DNA of 64,000 nucleotides from Mixophyes australis. Its lineage: Eukaryota > Chordata > Amphibia > Anura > Limnodynastidae. Positions 45,713-57,970 of this stretch are shown piece by piece (the stretch's first letter is position 1; each line of letters starts with the position of its first letter). The stretch spans positions 328,438,194-328,502,193 of the forward strand of contig JAVHZZ010000003.1 of NCBI GenBank assembly GCA_036250195.1, written 5' to 3'. The position numbers and the translations under genes were made by a program. The notes below the pieces were generated by a model, which was given only the letters and a program-made list of their open reading frames with translations, was not told the origin of the DNA and made no database searches.

Positions 45713-47546
45713 ACAGCCAGGGACACAATTCAGCCAGGGACACAATTCAGCCATCAAGAACTTTAATATTTGCATTTGGGTTATAACATTTTCTAATGTA
45801 TTTTTTATTGAAATTTTAAATAATGACAGGAATTTAATAAGGCCCAGGATCTACTTGTCTCTTATGATTGCATTTATATAATCCTGTACCTCATAGCATG
45901 AAATACATACTCTACTCACATCCTTTAGTTACTATCCACAAGAATAGCTAAAGTTGTCATCCAGACTATTCTATCAAACACATTTATATTTCAGTTAACA
46001 GTTACAATCCCACTTGAAACCCTGATAAAGCAGCACAAACTATATTTATTATTTGACTTGTTTTAGGCAACATTAACATAGACACATCACTTGTGAAGCT
46101 CTATACATATACACAAAGGAAATGTGGTCTATTATTTTGGTCTATTTACTAATATATGACAAAAATCACCTGTCGCCATAATTTATTATTAAAATTTTGC
46201 CAAGAGAGCTGAGTATAATTCGGCAATACTGGTTTAGAGTAGTAAGAGTTAACTTACCACTTTGTCAGACCAGTGTCACGGGATATGCACACCAACTTAT
46301 ATAGGTCTTATTTTGTCATGGCAACTAGACAAAACATAATTCTAATGTGAAGTCACTATTTAAAATATTATGCCATAAACTCTAAAACTAATATGTTTAG
46401 AGACAAGAAGCATACAAAGTAGATAAAATAAATGCAGATGGGTGAACAAAAGGTAAAGAGGGTCCTAGCTGTGAGAGAGTTTATAATTTACTGATATGTA
46501 GTGAAGTTTAATAATTGGATGAAGGTGGTAATCAATAATTCATGTACCATACAATCAGTTGCAATGTGATTAATACACAACGCAATTATTAACATAGCAA
46601 TATGTAAATAAGTTTAATGAATGTCTATCAGTTAATGTAAAATATAATGTGGTGAATAAGCTAATTCATGTTTCCAACATATAAATTACATCAAGTTTGG
46701 TATCATTCTATTCGCAATTGCATGAGAATGTTTCCAGTGTTATTTATGTAGCATTTGCAAATTGTGAACACTAATTATAAATAATATCACTTTTCATACA
46801 TCAAATAGCCAGTTCACAGGGATCAAAAAGGAATCAGTTTATACAGGTCAAGAGACGGGAACCTGAAGAAGGACACCTGGCAATCTCAAAGAACAATAGC
46901 CAGAGCAATCACCTAATGACACATTGAGTACTTGAGAAGTGAAGGCCCTTCGACCTATGAATGTGAACCTTAATACTGTAACACTGTATCTTTGTGATGT
47001 CACTGCTTTTTACAACTGTACAGTGTATAAATTGTTCACCTCTGGCTTTGGAAACCAGAGCGTTCTAGTAGAAGCTTGTGTTGGTGCCAATGGCGAAAAT
47101 GTATACATGACAAACTCTGTCCTATAATATTTTGTGAATAAAACCTTTATGCTTTGGAACCACAGCGATTGCATCAGAGAATTTTTATTGCAGTTGATAC
47201 ATGCGGACGTACCAGTAGGATATATGCACACTATTAAGGTGTACTGATACATATCACCTATCAATCCTCTCTCATTCCATTTATGCAAGAGACGAATGCG
47301 TGTAGAGAACTGCATGCAGATTACATGCTAGAATAGCCATATCTAGTAATTGCACCAGAACACCAATGACATAGCTATTCTAAGTGCGATAACTACCAGC
47401 TCTGTTGCAAGTAGAGTACAAAGTGTGGCTATTTTATCAACAATAAGAAATTAGTGCATCTGCAGCAATTTATTCTATTTTGTTTGGGGCATCTGTTTGC
47501 ACAGTTGAACCTAGTTTTACAAACCCACACAGGGCAGCATTGAAAC
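45713..47546. other. No gene recognised; possible LTR-like segment at 46850-47160
   Basis: A short duplication (CAGCCAGGGACACAATT twice) follows the hAT copy. Near 47026 a TATAAATTG is followed about 110 bp later by AATAAAACC at 47138, the spacing of an LTR promoter and poly(A) signal, but I found no TG...CA ends or target duplication. The rest is AT-rich and unrecognised. Confidence 0.35.
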
Positions 47547-47727
47547 ATGGGGATAAATGTATCAAACTGAGATTTTTCCGGCGAGTTTGAAAAAACAATC
47601 AGATTCTAGCTTTCATTTAGTTAGTACATTATACAAAATGACAGCTAGAATCTAATTGGTTGCTATAAGCAACATCTCCAATTTTCAAATCCGCCAAAAA
47701 ACTCTCAGCTTGATACATTTACCCCAT
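47547..47727. mobile_element. MITE, GGGGTAAATGTATCAA family
   Basis: The left end GGGGATAAATGTATCAAACTG and the complement of the right end (GGGGTAAATGTATCAAGCTG) are inverted repeats. The interior AGATTCTAGCT and TTGGTTGCTATAAGCAACAT is shared with 36450-36626. It is non-coding. Confidence 0.8.
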
Positions 47728-48990
47728 GGAGTCAATTGTGAGGGGAGTCTACTCATTTCAGGATTAACACAGGATTAAGACATTTTTCAGTTTAGCATCC
47801 CAGTTTATTGTTACTTTTACACCTTACATATCTAAAAGAGCATTTTTTCAATGAGCAAATTTAACATGCCACATTAAAATGGTAATACTCAATATGCATT
47901 ACGTAAAAATATAAATGTTATAAATATGCATAGTAATTAAATATACATATTTAAAATACATGTTGCAATTATGCATTTTTTGTGTTCACAATTACCTCAA
48001 TAGAAATCTGCATATAATCAAGCTTGCAGAGTAATCAGTTGTCAATCTAGAACTGATTTTACCAAGTTTTCAATCACACAGGTTTTTTGCATTATACTGC
48101 GATACGTCCTAACATGATAATTGTTTAAGAATACTTATTTTAAAAAAAAGTTATATATATTTTTTTATATTAACTCCTACTACTGTTCATTTTTTTTATT
48201 AAAAGCAATTCAAAACACAGCAGCCCAGTGGACAGCTTTGTCTAAAAATACAGATTTTCCTCTGTGCATTGTTCATGTCAAGCTTTTCTTTTTTAACAAA
48301 AACCACAAAATAAAATGAAATGAGAAAAATCAAATGATGTTTGGAAATGGGTGAATTGTAACAATATTATGATATATTAATGTAATATATAATTATTCAG
48401 ATTGTGGAATATAAAAGGAATATGCCTCAGGGTTACCAAGAAAGGTGCAGGATGCTCCAACTCTGTCCACTGACCCACCTGAGCCGAATTGTACAATTGT
48501 ACAGGGGTGGGGAGACAACCCATCTCCCCACCCTAGGCTGCATGCAGTAATGCCTTTTTCCAAAGCTGCACATGAACCCTGGGGATCCACATAGTCACAG
48601 TCCACCAACTCTGAATGCACAACATCAACTTTGAAGGGGCTGTACAAGCAGAATAGGGGGCCAAAAGCTGGCTACTTTGAGGCCTGATATTCCTCTGAGC
48701 AGTACTGGTGTAGCTGTTGGATGAGATGGGTTTCACTCTGCCTTAGCTTCACCTCTACCTCCCCTACTTATTTAGGATGTGTTTGACTAGGAAAAAAAAG
48801 AAGTGTAGAACTAGTGCTAACCAAAAAGTAGTACCAATACAAAATATGTTCAATGTGTAAATTGGATTATCCACTCATGGTCCATACAGTGCAAAGCAAT
48901 AGTTCATCAACACAAACCCTCTTCACAATATTAGGGTGGAAGCCTTCTTATGTGTTAAGGTAGAAAGAAATCTGGAAAAGACATGAAATG
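47728..48990. other. No gene recognised
   Basis: AT-rich to 48400. 48400-48760 is GC-richer with short frames and no family resemblance. 48790-48990 may be the body of a dispersed repeat. Confidence 0.4.
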
Positions 48991-48999
48991 AACACCTGG

Positions 49000-49187
49000 G
49001 GGTAAATGTATTAATGTCCGGATTCTTCAACTCCGGCGTGTTCAGCTACTTCGGCGATTAAATTTAAAGCGGCGCTGCATTGTAAAGGGAAGTTTCCCTT
49101 TACAATGCAGCGCCGTTTAAATTTAATCGCCGAAGACGCTGAACACGCAGGAGTTGAAGAATCCGGACATTGATACATTTACCCCCT
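49000..49187. mobile_element. Near-perfect palindromic MITE, 188 bp
   Basis: The two halves are almost exact complements around 49092, with AAAGGGAAGTTTCCCTTT at the centre. The outer ends (GGGGGTAAATGTATTAATG) belong to the same terminal family as the MITE at 47547. The flanks continue the symmetry (ACACC-T-GGGGG against its complement with one mismatch). Confidence 0.88.
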
Positions 49188-49227
49188 GGTGTAGTAATTT
49201 CAACACAAGTAGGTGCTCGAATATTAT

Positions 49228-49645
49228 TATTATTATCTTTTTTTCTAAGGCACCACAAAGCAGCGCCGTAAAGGAATAAACAGAGTAGACATTTACAAAA
49301 TTAACGAATTAATACACAATACATAGTTAATCAATGAACAAACAGCTGCAAATTAACAGTGTATATATCGAATCATGCAAAAAAACATACATCATGAGAA
49401 CAGTAAGTATAAATGGGCACAGATAAGAAGCAAAATAAATGTAGGGATGCAATTAACACAACAAATCACTTGGCATACACAAACAACTCAGTATAAGGCA
49501 TGACAGGGACAAGCGAGGAAGACGGAGAGTGAAGACACAAGAGACATAGGTTAGAAGACCCTGCCTGTAAGAGCTTACATACTAAATAAAGGGCTAATGA
49601 GAGACAACAGGAGCAAATGGACAATAGGAAGAGCGAGGTCCACTA
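49228..49645 (-). repeat. Dispersed-repeat-like sequence
   Basis: Begins (ATT)n and TTTTTTTCTAAGGCACCACAA, and ends GACCCTGCCTGTAAGAGCTTACATACTAAA, phrases that recall frog dispersed repeats. GAGCTTACAT resembles the GGGCTTACAAT of the repeat at 12941. Strand and class are uncertain. Confidence 0.4.
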
Positions 49646-50170
49646 TGGTACCGAAGCCTGTAAGTTGCTGAGGCCAGAATGATGCAGAGGCCTAGATAAG
49701 TCCATGATTTTGCAGGGGCCTAGATGGTAAAGCATCCTGGAAGGTCCAGTTGTTCCAGAGGCCTAGTGGGTAGAGAGGCCAAGATGGTGTCTGTAGAAAT
49801 GGTGCAGAAGGATGGATAGTACTGAGGTCTAACTGATACATGGGCCAAGATGGTGCAGGGGCCACAAAGATGCATAAATATATGGTGCTTAGATAGAACA
49901 GGTGTGAATGGTGCCTTGAAATGTTGTAATAAATGGAGTAGAGACCTAGGTGGTACAGGCAAGATGGTGTAGATGCCTAGTTGGAGGAGACGCTTGTGGT
50001 ATCTGGGTCCAGAACACGGCCTAGGTGACATAAAGGCCTATTTTATGGAGACCTAATGGTGTAGTGATCTAGTGTGGGACTTCAGTGAGGCAGAGGCCAG
50101 GCTGTTAGAGGCTGGGATGGTGCATGGGTCCAGAGCAGGGCCCAGATGCTGCAGAGGTCTAGCTTGTTGA
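49646..50170. repeat. Degenerate minisatellite (GAGGCCTAGATGGTGCAG motif)
   Basis: More than fifteen diverged units of roughly 20-30 bp contain AGGCCTAG and AGATGGTG. The reverse-strand open frame 49720-50031 is an artefact of the repeat. Confidence 0.8.
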
Positions 50171-50883
50171 GCCATGGATGTTGGAGGAATAAGCTTAAAG
50201 TCCATGATGTTGAGACAGCAGGAGCTTGGAAAGGGTTTTTTATGATGTTCCACTATGATAATTATAGTGATGTTATCCATGGTGCAGGGGTCTATGTGTG
50301 TCTTGATGGAGAGGTGACACATGAATCCTGGGCAGGTGAACCCCTCACTGATGGGCAGTCCAGCCAGTTGCTTAACTTCTGGTTCCTGTATGATGCTGCT
50401 CCGAGTAGTCACCTCCAAGTAACTGGTCAGAGTCAATGTAGGTTTCAAGGATTATGGTATGCCTCAGGTATGTCCAAGGAGTGGAAGGTCCTCAGCAACA
50501 TTGTACCTTGCACAGGGACATCAATCCAGTTGACATAATGGTATTTGCGTTTCATTGCATTGTAAAGTTTCTGTGGTATATGTGGAAGTTTATTTTGTGT
50601 TGGATTTTATGTTCACATGAGTTAATGAAGTTTTAATTAGGATTGTCCTCCATCTTGCCTTGAGTTAGGCAAGCTGGAGGACAGAATGAGGTTGTATACA
50701 GATCTCCCTCATACACACTCCCCTCCCATACAGCAGACACATCTCACACCACACAATACAAACTGGCATACATACAAATTTAAACACAATAGATAACACT
50801 GATTGTGACACATCAAAACAAAATAAACAGAGAAAGAGGCATAAAAGTAGCTAGGAATAGAAGATACACAAACAAAACTCTTT
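50171..50883. other. No gene recognised
   Basis: A 130-codon open frame at 50146-50538 overlaps the minisatellite edge and has no recognisable domain. Confidence 0.4.
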
Positions 50884-51483
50884 GCTAGGTACACACTGGC
50901 CCGATGATTGCACGAAAAGCCTCCAATCAGCCGACATCCGACCGTTTCATCAGATATCGTGTGATGTGTATAGTGACATGATGATCTAAAGTCGTCCCAA
51001 AGTGACGATCATCGTTTCATTTGGTTGGTCATACTGTTTAATATTTTCTGACCAATCACCGACCGATCATGTAGTGTATATGCACTTATGCTCACGATCT
51101 CCATAGAATGTACAGAGTCGGGCTGTTTTCAGCCGATTCTAGCAATGAATGTCCCGGTGAAAAAATGTAAACAGTGCTGTAGAAGGAATAATCAAACTGT
51201 TCGTTCTGAGACAGAATGTTTCGTTTGAGAATGACAGAAGCTAATGACACAGCTATAACAAGGCGGTTTTAATTAGTGTGACAATGTGACAAGAATGAAT
51301 GAATTAATATCGTGCTCTGAAAACTAGAGGACCAGATGAAGGACCAGATGAAGAGCATAGATCTGAAGGCAAATCGTGTCAGTGTGTATGCATGAATTGC
51401 CAAACTGATCCAACTTTCAGTTGTAGGTACAATCGTTTGAGATAGCACGTTGGTCGGAAAATTCTTCAGTGTGTACCTAGCCT
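50884..51483. mobile_element. MITE with GCTAGGTACACACTG ends, 600 bp
   Basis: The left end GCTAGGTACACACTG and the complement of the right end at 51469-51483 (GGCTAGGTACACACTGAAG) are inverted repeats. The interior has several GATCGT/ACGATC hairpin-prone segments. No target duplication was certain, so the superfamily is left open. Confidence 0.7.
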
Positions 51484-51484
51484 T

Positions 51485-51870
51485 AGAGCTATGTGTGCAA
51501 ATGCTAGGAGATTAGGGAAAAAAAATCCCAGAGCTAACTGCAATAATGAGAAGGGATGATCTGGATTTTGTCGCTATTACTTCATGGTGCAATGAAAATC
51601 ATGACTGAGACATAGCTAACCTGGGATATAATTTATTTAGAAAGGGCAGAGTGAGGAGATACAGATGAGGAGTAGCAATGTATGTTACAAAAAAGCATAA
51701 ATACTACTTTAATATAAAGTATTAAAGAAAAAACTGAAGCCACTTGGGTGATCATAGAAACAGTGGACAATGCTATTATTCATACTGGGGTGATCTATAG
51801 ACCACCTGGTCAAGAAGAGAAACTGAACAGCATTAAAAGGAGAGGTAATAATCATGGTCCGTTATAGGTA
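51485..51870 (+). pseudogene. CR1/L2-like LINE endonuclease fragment
   Basis: Broken plus-strand frames read in the order of the CR1 ORF2 endonuclease: LCANAR near 51486, AITSWCNENHD at about 51570-51605, GYNLFRKGR then GVAMYVTKKHKYYFN at about 51625-51705, and GVIYRPPGQEEKLN at about 51788-51830. Stops and frameshifts are frequent and neither reverse transcriptase nor 3' tail follows. The 5' edge abuts the MITE at 50884-51483. Confidence 0.7.
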
Positions 51871-54610
51871 AGCGATATGAGTGTCCCAATACCCCAACAT
51901 GTTTCGTTATCAGAGATAGAAGATCTCCGTGTCCAATTTTAGAGCTATTACGTGTTGGGCAAATGTCATAATGTAAAGCAGGATATGTTCCTTATTAATG
52001 TGTTTACCAAGCAATATTATATATGAGAGGAGTTCCACATCCATATTAATGTTATAAGTCACCTAGCAGTTGATTTAGACCTTAACTTTGACCTGAGTGC
52101 CCTTAACAATAGTTATCTTACATAATAAACACAGACACTTGACACTTGTTTGGCGAATGAAAGGTCACAAATTTTATTGAAAATAAAAGAAAGTGGTGGC
52201 AACTAAAAAGCATTAATAATCAGCTATCAGCCACTCCAAAAGCCAGAAGTCTAACAATCCTAATGTATTCAAACAAGTCTAGACAGTGGAGCCTACTCTC
52301 CCCTGTTTTGGCTCAATAGCTGGGGCCTGCCTGGAAAGGCGGTGTCCTATAACTGTCCAACGGGGAGTGTTTTTAAATGAACCTTCCTATTAAGGGAGTG
52401 TGCCCCACCGCCACCCAAATAGGTCATTAGGATTGCTGATTGACATTATTGTCTGCAACAAAGACCCTTCAGGAAGGAAAATGCAGCGCAAACAACAACG
52501 CAATAAAAACAATGAAATCAGGGTCCAGTCATGCAGGGAATTGAAATTAACATAAACCTCTCCTTATAAACCATCCTCAGCTCAGGCCAACCCCAAACAC
52601 CCTTACTGATTGGATGGTCAACCATAGCAAAAAACCCTGTAATATTAACTCTTGCCAGGCTCAATTTTTACAACATGGGCACTTATATCCCACACACCAA
52701 TTCCTACCCTCTGTTTTCCTTATAAAGCTTCTTGAACACTAAAGTGACGTTGAGCACTCTGTCTATATTGATATTATTTACAGGAGTTTAAACATATATT
52801 AGCATTACTTGTGTATTGTATACAAGTTATAGCTCAGCATATGTAAAATATCTTTTGTTATTATTAGTTAATTATTACAGTGTAATGTATCCTCTGAATT
52901 ACTTAGAATAGCATAATACACAATTTATATTTCTGTCAAATGTTAAAATGTCATTTCATCAACATCATGTCTGTGAGTCACAGGAAAATAAGATAAATTA
53001 ATGCCTAGAAAATGTCTGCAACATTGCCAGTATATAAACGGGTTATGTGTTAATGCATCATTGGTTTTGTTTAATGCACCATTTGCTAGTAAAGCACCTG
53101 TAGTTAGTTTTATTTGTAAAGGAAAAAATATATTTCAAATAAAATTAGTTTACAAAGGGATTTTTTTTGTGCCAAGCTTGTCAGAGGAACGCAATACATT
53201 TTCTATACACCCTGTTACATACCTCCTGCCTGCAAATACTGTTTTCATTTAACTTTAATTTGTACATCTAAACATATGTATTTAACTAAATACTTTTCTT
53301 GTAAGCAAAAGAAAAATCTTGATGTATCAGACTGAGCTTCAAATAGACTATACAAATTTATTTATTTTTATTCATGGTGAAAAAATATGATTATATCTGA
53401 TTATTTTATTGGGATTCAATGCAAACTGAACCTATAATATTATACACGTGGTGTTGACAGAAATGGAGTAATTATTCTTAAGTTGTGAAATCAACTCCAT
53501 ATTCTATAAGTAAAATAATAACACGTTTAGCTTCAATTTAGCACCGTCAAAGTCATGCTTAAAATTACAACTAAAATGATTTCATGTTTATGGAACTTTC
53601 TTCATTTAAAGCTAACAACAAAAGTGAAAGACAACAAAAGCATACCCCAAAATGCAAATGGAATAAACAGACATTATAAATTACTGTTAAGCAACTCTTC
53701 ACATCAAAATGTCTTTTTAGACATTTTAATATATCTAAAGATGACTTAAAAATGTATTAATTAAAAAATAACTTTTACTGGCAATTTTTTTTTAAATAAC
53801 TGCATGCTTGACAAATGTCAAATTTGAATGCATCTCATTAAGGACATTTAATACTACTTTTAGAGTAAGTACTAATATTAATCAATTTTGAGGAAACACT
53901 ATTAAAACAATTTTTCAAGTACTGATTTTTATTCTAGTTATTCATTATAAAAAAAAAATGCTAATTTTACACTATGGTAATATTTGAACATATTTTACTT
54001 CCCTTTCAGCCTTCTCTATTAACTTAACACTAATTTGATATCATAATTACTAATTCAGACACCAGTCTTTTTATACATATCTGCTCCCTTTTTTCAACTC
54101 CAATGTATAAAATCATCCTCTATGATCTGCTAAGTTAATCAGATATCACAAGAAATAGCTTGTACTAAAGAGCTGAGGTCAGACAATCAAATGTCCAACT
54201 ACTACATAGATCATCAAACAAGGAGTTCATCAATGGACTCAACAGTGCATGTTCAAAAGTAATCAGCGCAGCCCGGAATGTTTAGGCATTCTGATACAAT
54301 GAAAAATTGAGCAAGAGATGACAGGATGGGGAACTAAAGTAATCAGAAGTTTCCTTTTCTTTTTCTTTTTTAAGCTAACACAAAGCCACCTAAGATAGAT
54401 CAATTTGCAATATTCTTTATCTGAGCCCAGCTACAAAGTAGAGACATGAAAGTATAGCATGAAGGGATGCTCTCTATGAACTTAACAAATCAATAAACAT
54501 CAATGGTAAAGGCGGAAAAAGCAACTTTTCATCTAATGAAAAGCACCAGACATCTGTTCTAGTGCTAAGATGAGTACCAGTGGCCTGTGTCACATTCCCT
54601 TTCACTCATA
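51871..54610. other. No gene recognised
   Basis: 52100-52720 is GC-richer and, on the minus strand, has a TATAAGGAG-like motif (about 52565) and an AATAAA (about 52178), so it may be an unrecognised LTR or retroelement end. 52740-54610 is AT-rich with nothing recognisable. Confidence 0.4.

Positions 54611-54641
<31 letters not shown>
54611..54641. repeat. (CAT)n microsatellite
   Basis: Ten uninterrupted CAT/ATC units. Confidence 0.95.
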
Positions 54642-54642
<1 letters not shown>

Positions 54643-55386
54643 GAGCCATAAAGAGGAGAGTGAACAAATAAGCAGCAATTTGCACTATTGAGTTGATAAC
54701 ACTAAGACACATTAGGAAACTGCAAGTTGTGTACTAGATCCAGTAGCTATATATTAGGCCCCTCAGGAACATGACCGGCAGTTATAAACAGATGCTGCTA
54801 TTTTATTTCTTCAAAAAAAGTTTTTTACACTTTCAGTCACAATATATTTTTAAACTTTTTGAAATATAGAGATAAACTTCTCTGCATAATCGACAAATAT
54901 AGGGTCTGGTGCATATTGACTGGTTAAAAAAAATACAAACACTAAATAATAAGATTATACTTGGCACAAAAGGAAATAGATGTATATAAAACCACTGCAA
55001 AGTTCCTACATATATATTGTGGGTCCTTGATTATAACAAGATCAAATTGTTGAAGCCCATACAAACAATCTTGACAATACCAATACAATTCCAGAATTTA
55101 GAACATTTTTGTTTATTAAGGGGCATAAGGTAATAAATGTTTTGTTTATTTATTATTACGCTCTTATAGTTAATACTACTATTATTTCTCCATCTATTGC
55201 TTACAGTTGGCATTGGCATAAAGACAATAAAACATACATTATATTATTTGAACTGATCATGAAAGTGGGAAAAAGCACAATTTAAATGGAAAGCTGCTAA
55301 CACAAATTATTATATTAAATAAAAGAGAGAAATATTTTCTAACCTAATACAGAGTCATGCAGACTCATGCAGCTAAGGGACATTAT
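54642..55386. other. No feature recognised
   Basis: AT-rich, with no coding similarity. Confidence 0.5.
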
Positions 55387-55719
55387 GGGCCTGATTCATT
55401 AAGGATCTTAAATTAAGAAATATCTTATTTAAGTCTCCTGGACAAAACCATGTCACAATACAAGGGGTGAAAATTAGTTTTTTGTTTTGCACATAAGTTA
55501 AATACTGCCTGTTTTTTCATGTAGCACACAAATACGTGATAGCTTATTTCTACATTGAAATTTAAAGTTGATATTTGTGTGCTACATGAAAAAACAGTCA
55601 GTATTTAACTTATGTGCAAAACAGAAAACTGATTTTCACCCCTTGCATTGTACCATGGTTTTGTCCAGGAGACTTAAATAAGATATTTCTTAATTTAAGA
55701 TCCTTAATTAATCAGGCCC
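55387..55719. mobile_element. Palindromic MITE, GGGCCTGATTCATTAAGG family, 333 bp
   Basis: The element begins GGGCCTGATTCATTAAGGAT and its two halves are complementary almost throughout (for example GTGTGCTACATGAAAAAACA and its complement on either side of about 55553). TAT lies on both sides (55384-55386 and 55720-55722), a 3-bp duplication as in Harbinger-like elements. An older copy is at 10234-10549. Confidence 0.88.
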
Positions 55720-55722
55720 TAT

Positions 55723-57299
55723 GAGCTTAATTTAAGAAAACAACTTTTATTTGTCACTTAAGGAGAAATTGGCCATAATTATATTAATGTATTGCTCTTA
55801 CTGGAAATAATAGTCTAGCCTACTGGGAAGTGAGAAGCTTCACACATCGGCCTCTATCCTCTGCGATGTGTGGACCCTGGATGAAATCAGACCTCCACAA
55901 AAGAAGTCTGCTCTTTAAGGTGCAAATTAACTAAGTGTCATGTCCACCCCACCACTATGTCATTATGTTATGCCTGCATGCTGACATTATGATATGTGAA
56001 GGTACAAGCTCTACTGTAATCAAGTTGGAACATTTATGTTTTAATGTTGCTGCTCACTAATTATGTAGTAGTGCAATGACACAGCAGGGGATCATGCACA
56101 ACAGATCTCTAAACTGTGGTCTATGAATCAGATAAGGTGCTCATTTGTGGAGGTCCAGTTTAATCTTTCCTCACGTATGAAGAAGGTTACAGAGAGGGAA
56201 CTCTATCAAACTGGTATGGGGGACTGATAAATACTGTTTCAAAGTTCAGAACAAACTGGAATTATCTTTTTATCTAAACACAACATGAGTCTGAGTTTCA
56301 AGTTACAGATTTCAAGTGCAAAAACCTTGTAATGTTGTGGGCACATCTAGACCCATGAGAGGAAGGATAGACTGTTACCAATATGTTCCACTATATTCCT
56401 ATTTGTACGTGTGACAAATCTATACAACCAACAGCATAGGAGCACATTCTTTTCTTTTCAGCTACAATTGTTTGCATGTTTCTGGCTTTCACCTGCAATT
56501 ATCACAAGTACTATCCCATACACATATATACATAACATGTAAGTAACAATACCATGGCAACGGTACATTTTGCACGTAAATCACACACAAACAGGCTGAT
56601 TGTGGTATAAACTCACAGAAAAGCAACATCTTATTAATTGTTGTCCACCCCTTCAGACCTTATTACCTTACTTACTATGTATATAATATATAAAGGCACA
56701 TCTCACAAAATGTTCCAGTGTAATAATGGAAAGAACCATGACCAGTTTGGACATGTATGTGATATAAGTGCAGTGGGACATGGCTTATCACCTATTACCT
56801 AATTTGCTCCAATTTTCCTGGAATGTTGTGTGGTATTTGTTAGGGGCTGCAGATGAAAGGAGAAGAACTGGGGGAGATTCTATTACTATATGCAAAATGT
56901 CAAGCACCCCAGATAGACATTAATGTGATGTGTGACCAGGGCAGCACCGCATGACTGTATTTGTCCAGTGACAGGGAGCCGGCACGATGAGGCGAGCACC
57001 TGGCTCTCTGTTCTCTGATCACTGTAGATGTGCACACATGATGTCAGGATGCTGTCGGTATAGAGGAGTATGCAAGCCAGAAGAAGCTAAAATGAGACAC
57101 ATCAAGAAGACAAAATACAAAGTAAACACAGCAGGAAGACAAAGGAAGAAGAAGCAAAGATAGGAAGAACGGAAGGTGAGGAGCCACAAGATAATTAAAT
57201 TACTATAGCGGCTAGAGTGAATGGGGGATGGAAAGAATAGGGAAGGATGCTGGAAAGAACAGAGGGAGATTCAGGGTGCTTCGGGTTGGAGAGAATTAT
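55723..57299. other. No gene recognised
   Basis: No coding similarity. 57080-57180 is purine-rich on the plus strand (AAGACAAAGGAAGAAGAAGC). Confidence 0.45.
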
Positions 57300-57790
57300 A
57301 TGGGAATGCTAGTAATTTAATGTTGGATGAATAGTTTTGTTTATTCAATGGGAATATTATAACTTAATTTTGGGGCAGGTGGGTGGAATATGTCTGTTTA
57401 TTAAATGGAAATGCTTCAAATTTAAAGTTGGGGATGATTTGGAGTATGTCTGTTTATTTAATGGGAATGCTATTAATTTAATTTAATGGGGCCGGTGGGG
57501 GGATATATCTGTTTAATACATGTAAATACTATTAATTTAATGTTGGTTGGAGTAAAGATGCTTATTTATTAAATGTAAACACTATTTAATGTGGGGCTGG
57601 TTAGGGGGAAAGAGGCCTAATTATTACATGTGAGTGCTATTAATTTAATGTAATGTCAATGTAATGTTGGGGCTATATGGAGAAAACAGGCATATGTATT
57701 AAATGTGAATGCTATTAATTAAATTTGGGGCTGATTGGGTGGAAGGAGGCCTGTTTATTAAACAAAAAAAAACCTAATGTTTTAATGTCC
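57300..57790. repeat. Degenerate minisatellite (CTGTTTATTAAATG motif)
   Basis: About eight diverged units of 45-75 bp carry CTGTTTATTAAATGGGAATG and CTATTAATTTAATGTTGGGG. Confidence 0.8.
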
Positions 57791-57887
57791 TTGCTGGTTG
57801 GGTAGAAGCGAGTCCTAGAATGTTCACTCACTGCTCAACCTTCCACAAGGTGAATAGTAACTTGATCTTTTCCAAACAGGGATCCAA

Positions 57888-57970
57888 CATTCCAGGATCA
57901 GGCCAAGCAGCAACTGAGCTTAAGACACCTGCAGCAGCGCCATGTAGTTGAAGTGAAAGAACAGGTAGGT
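57888..57970 (+). repeat. Tail block shared with 38575-38645
   Basis: CCAACATTCCAGGAT...GAACAGGTAGGT follows a degenerate array exactly as at 38575. It supports one repeat family with a variable array and a conserved tail. Confidence 0.55.

Noticed and set aside
46850..47160. LTR promoter and poly(A)-like spacing
   Set aside because: TATA-like and AATAAA motifs are common by chance in AT-rich DNA; no paired ends or target duplication were found, so it is not listed as an LTR.
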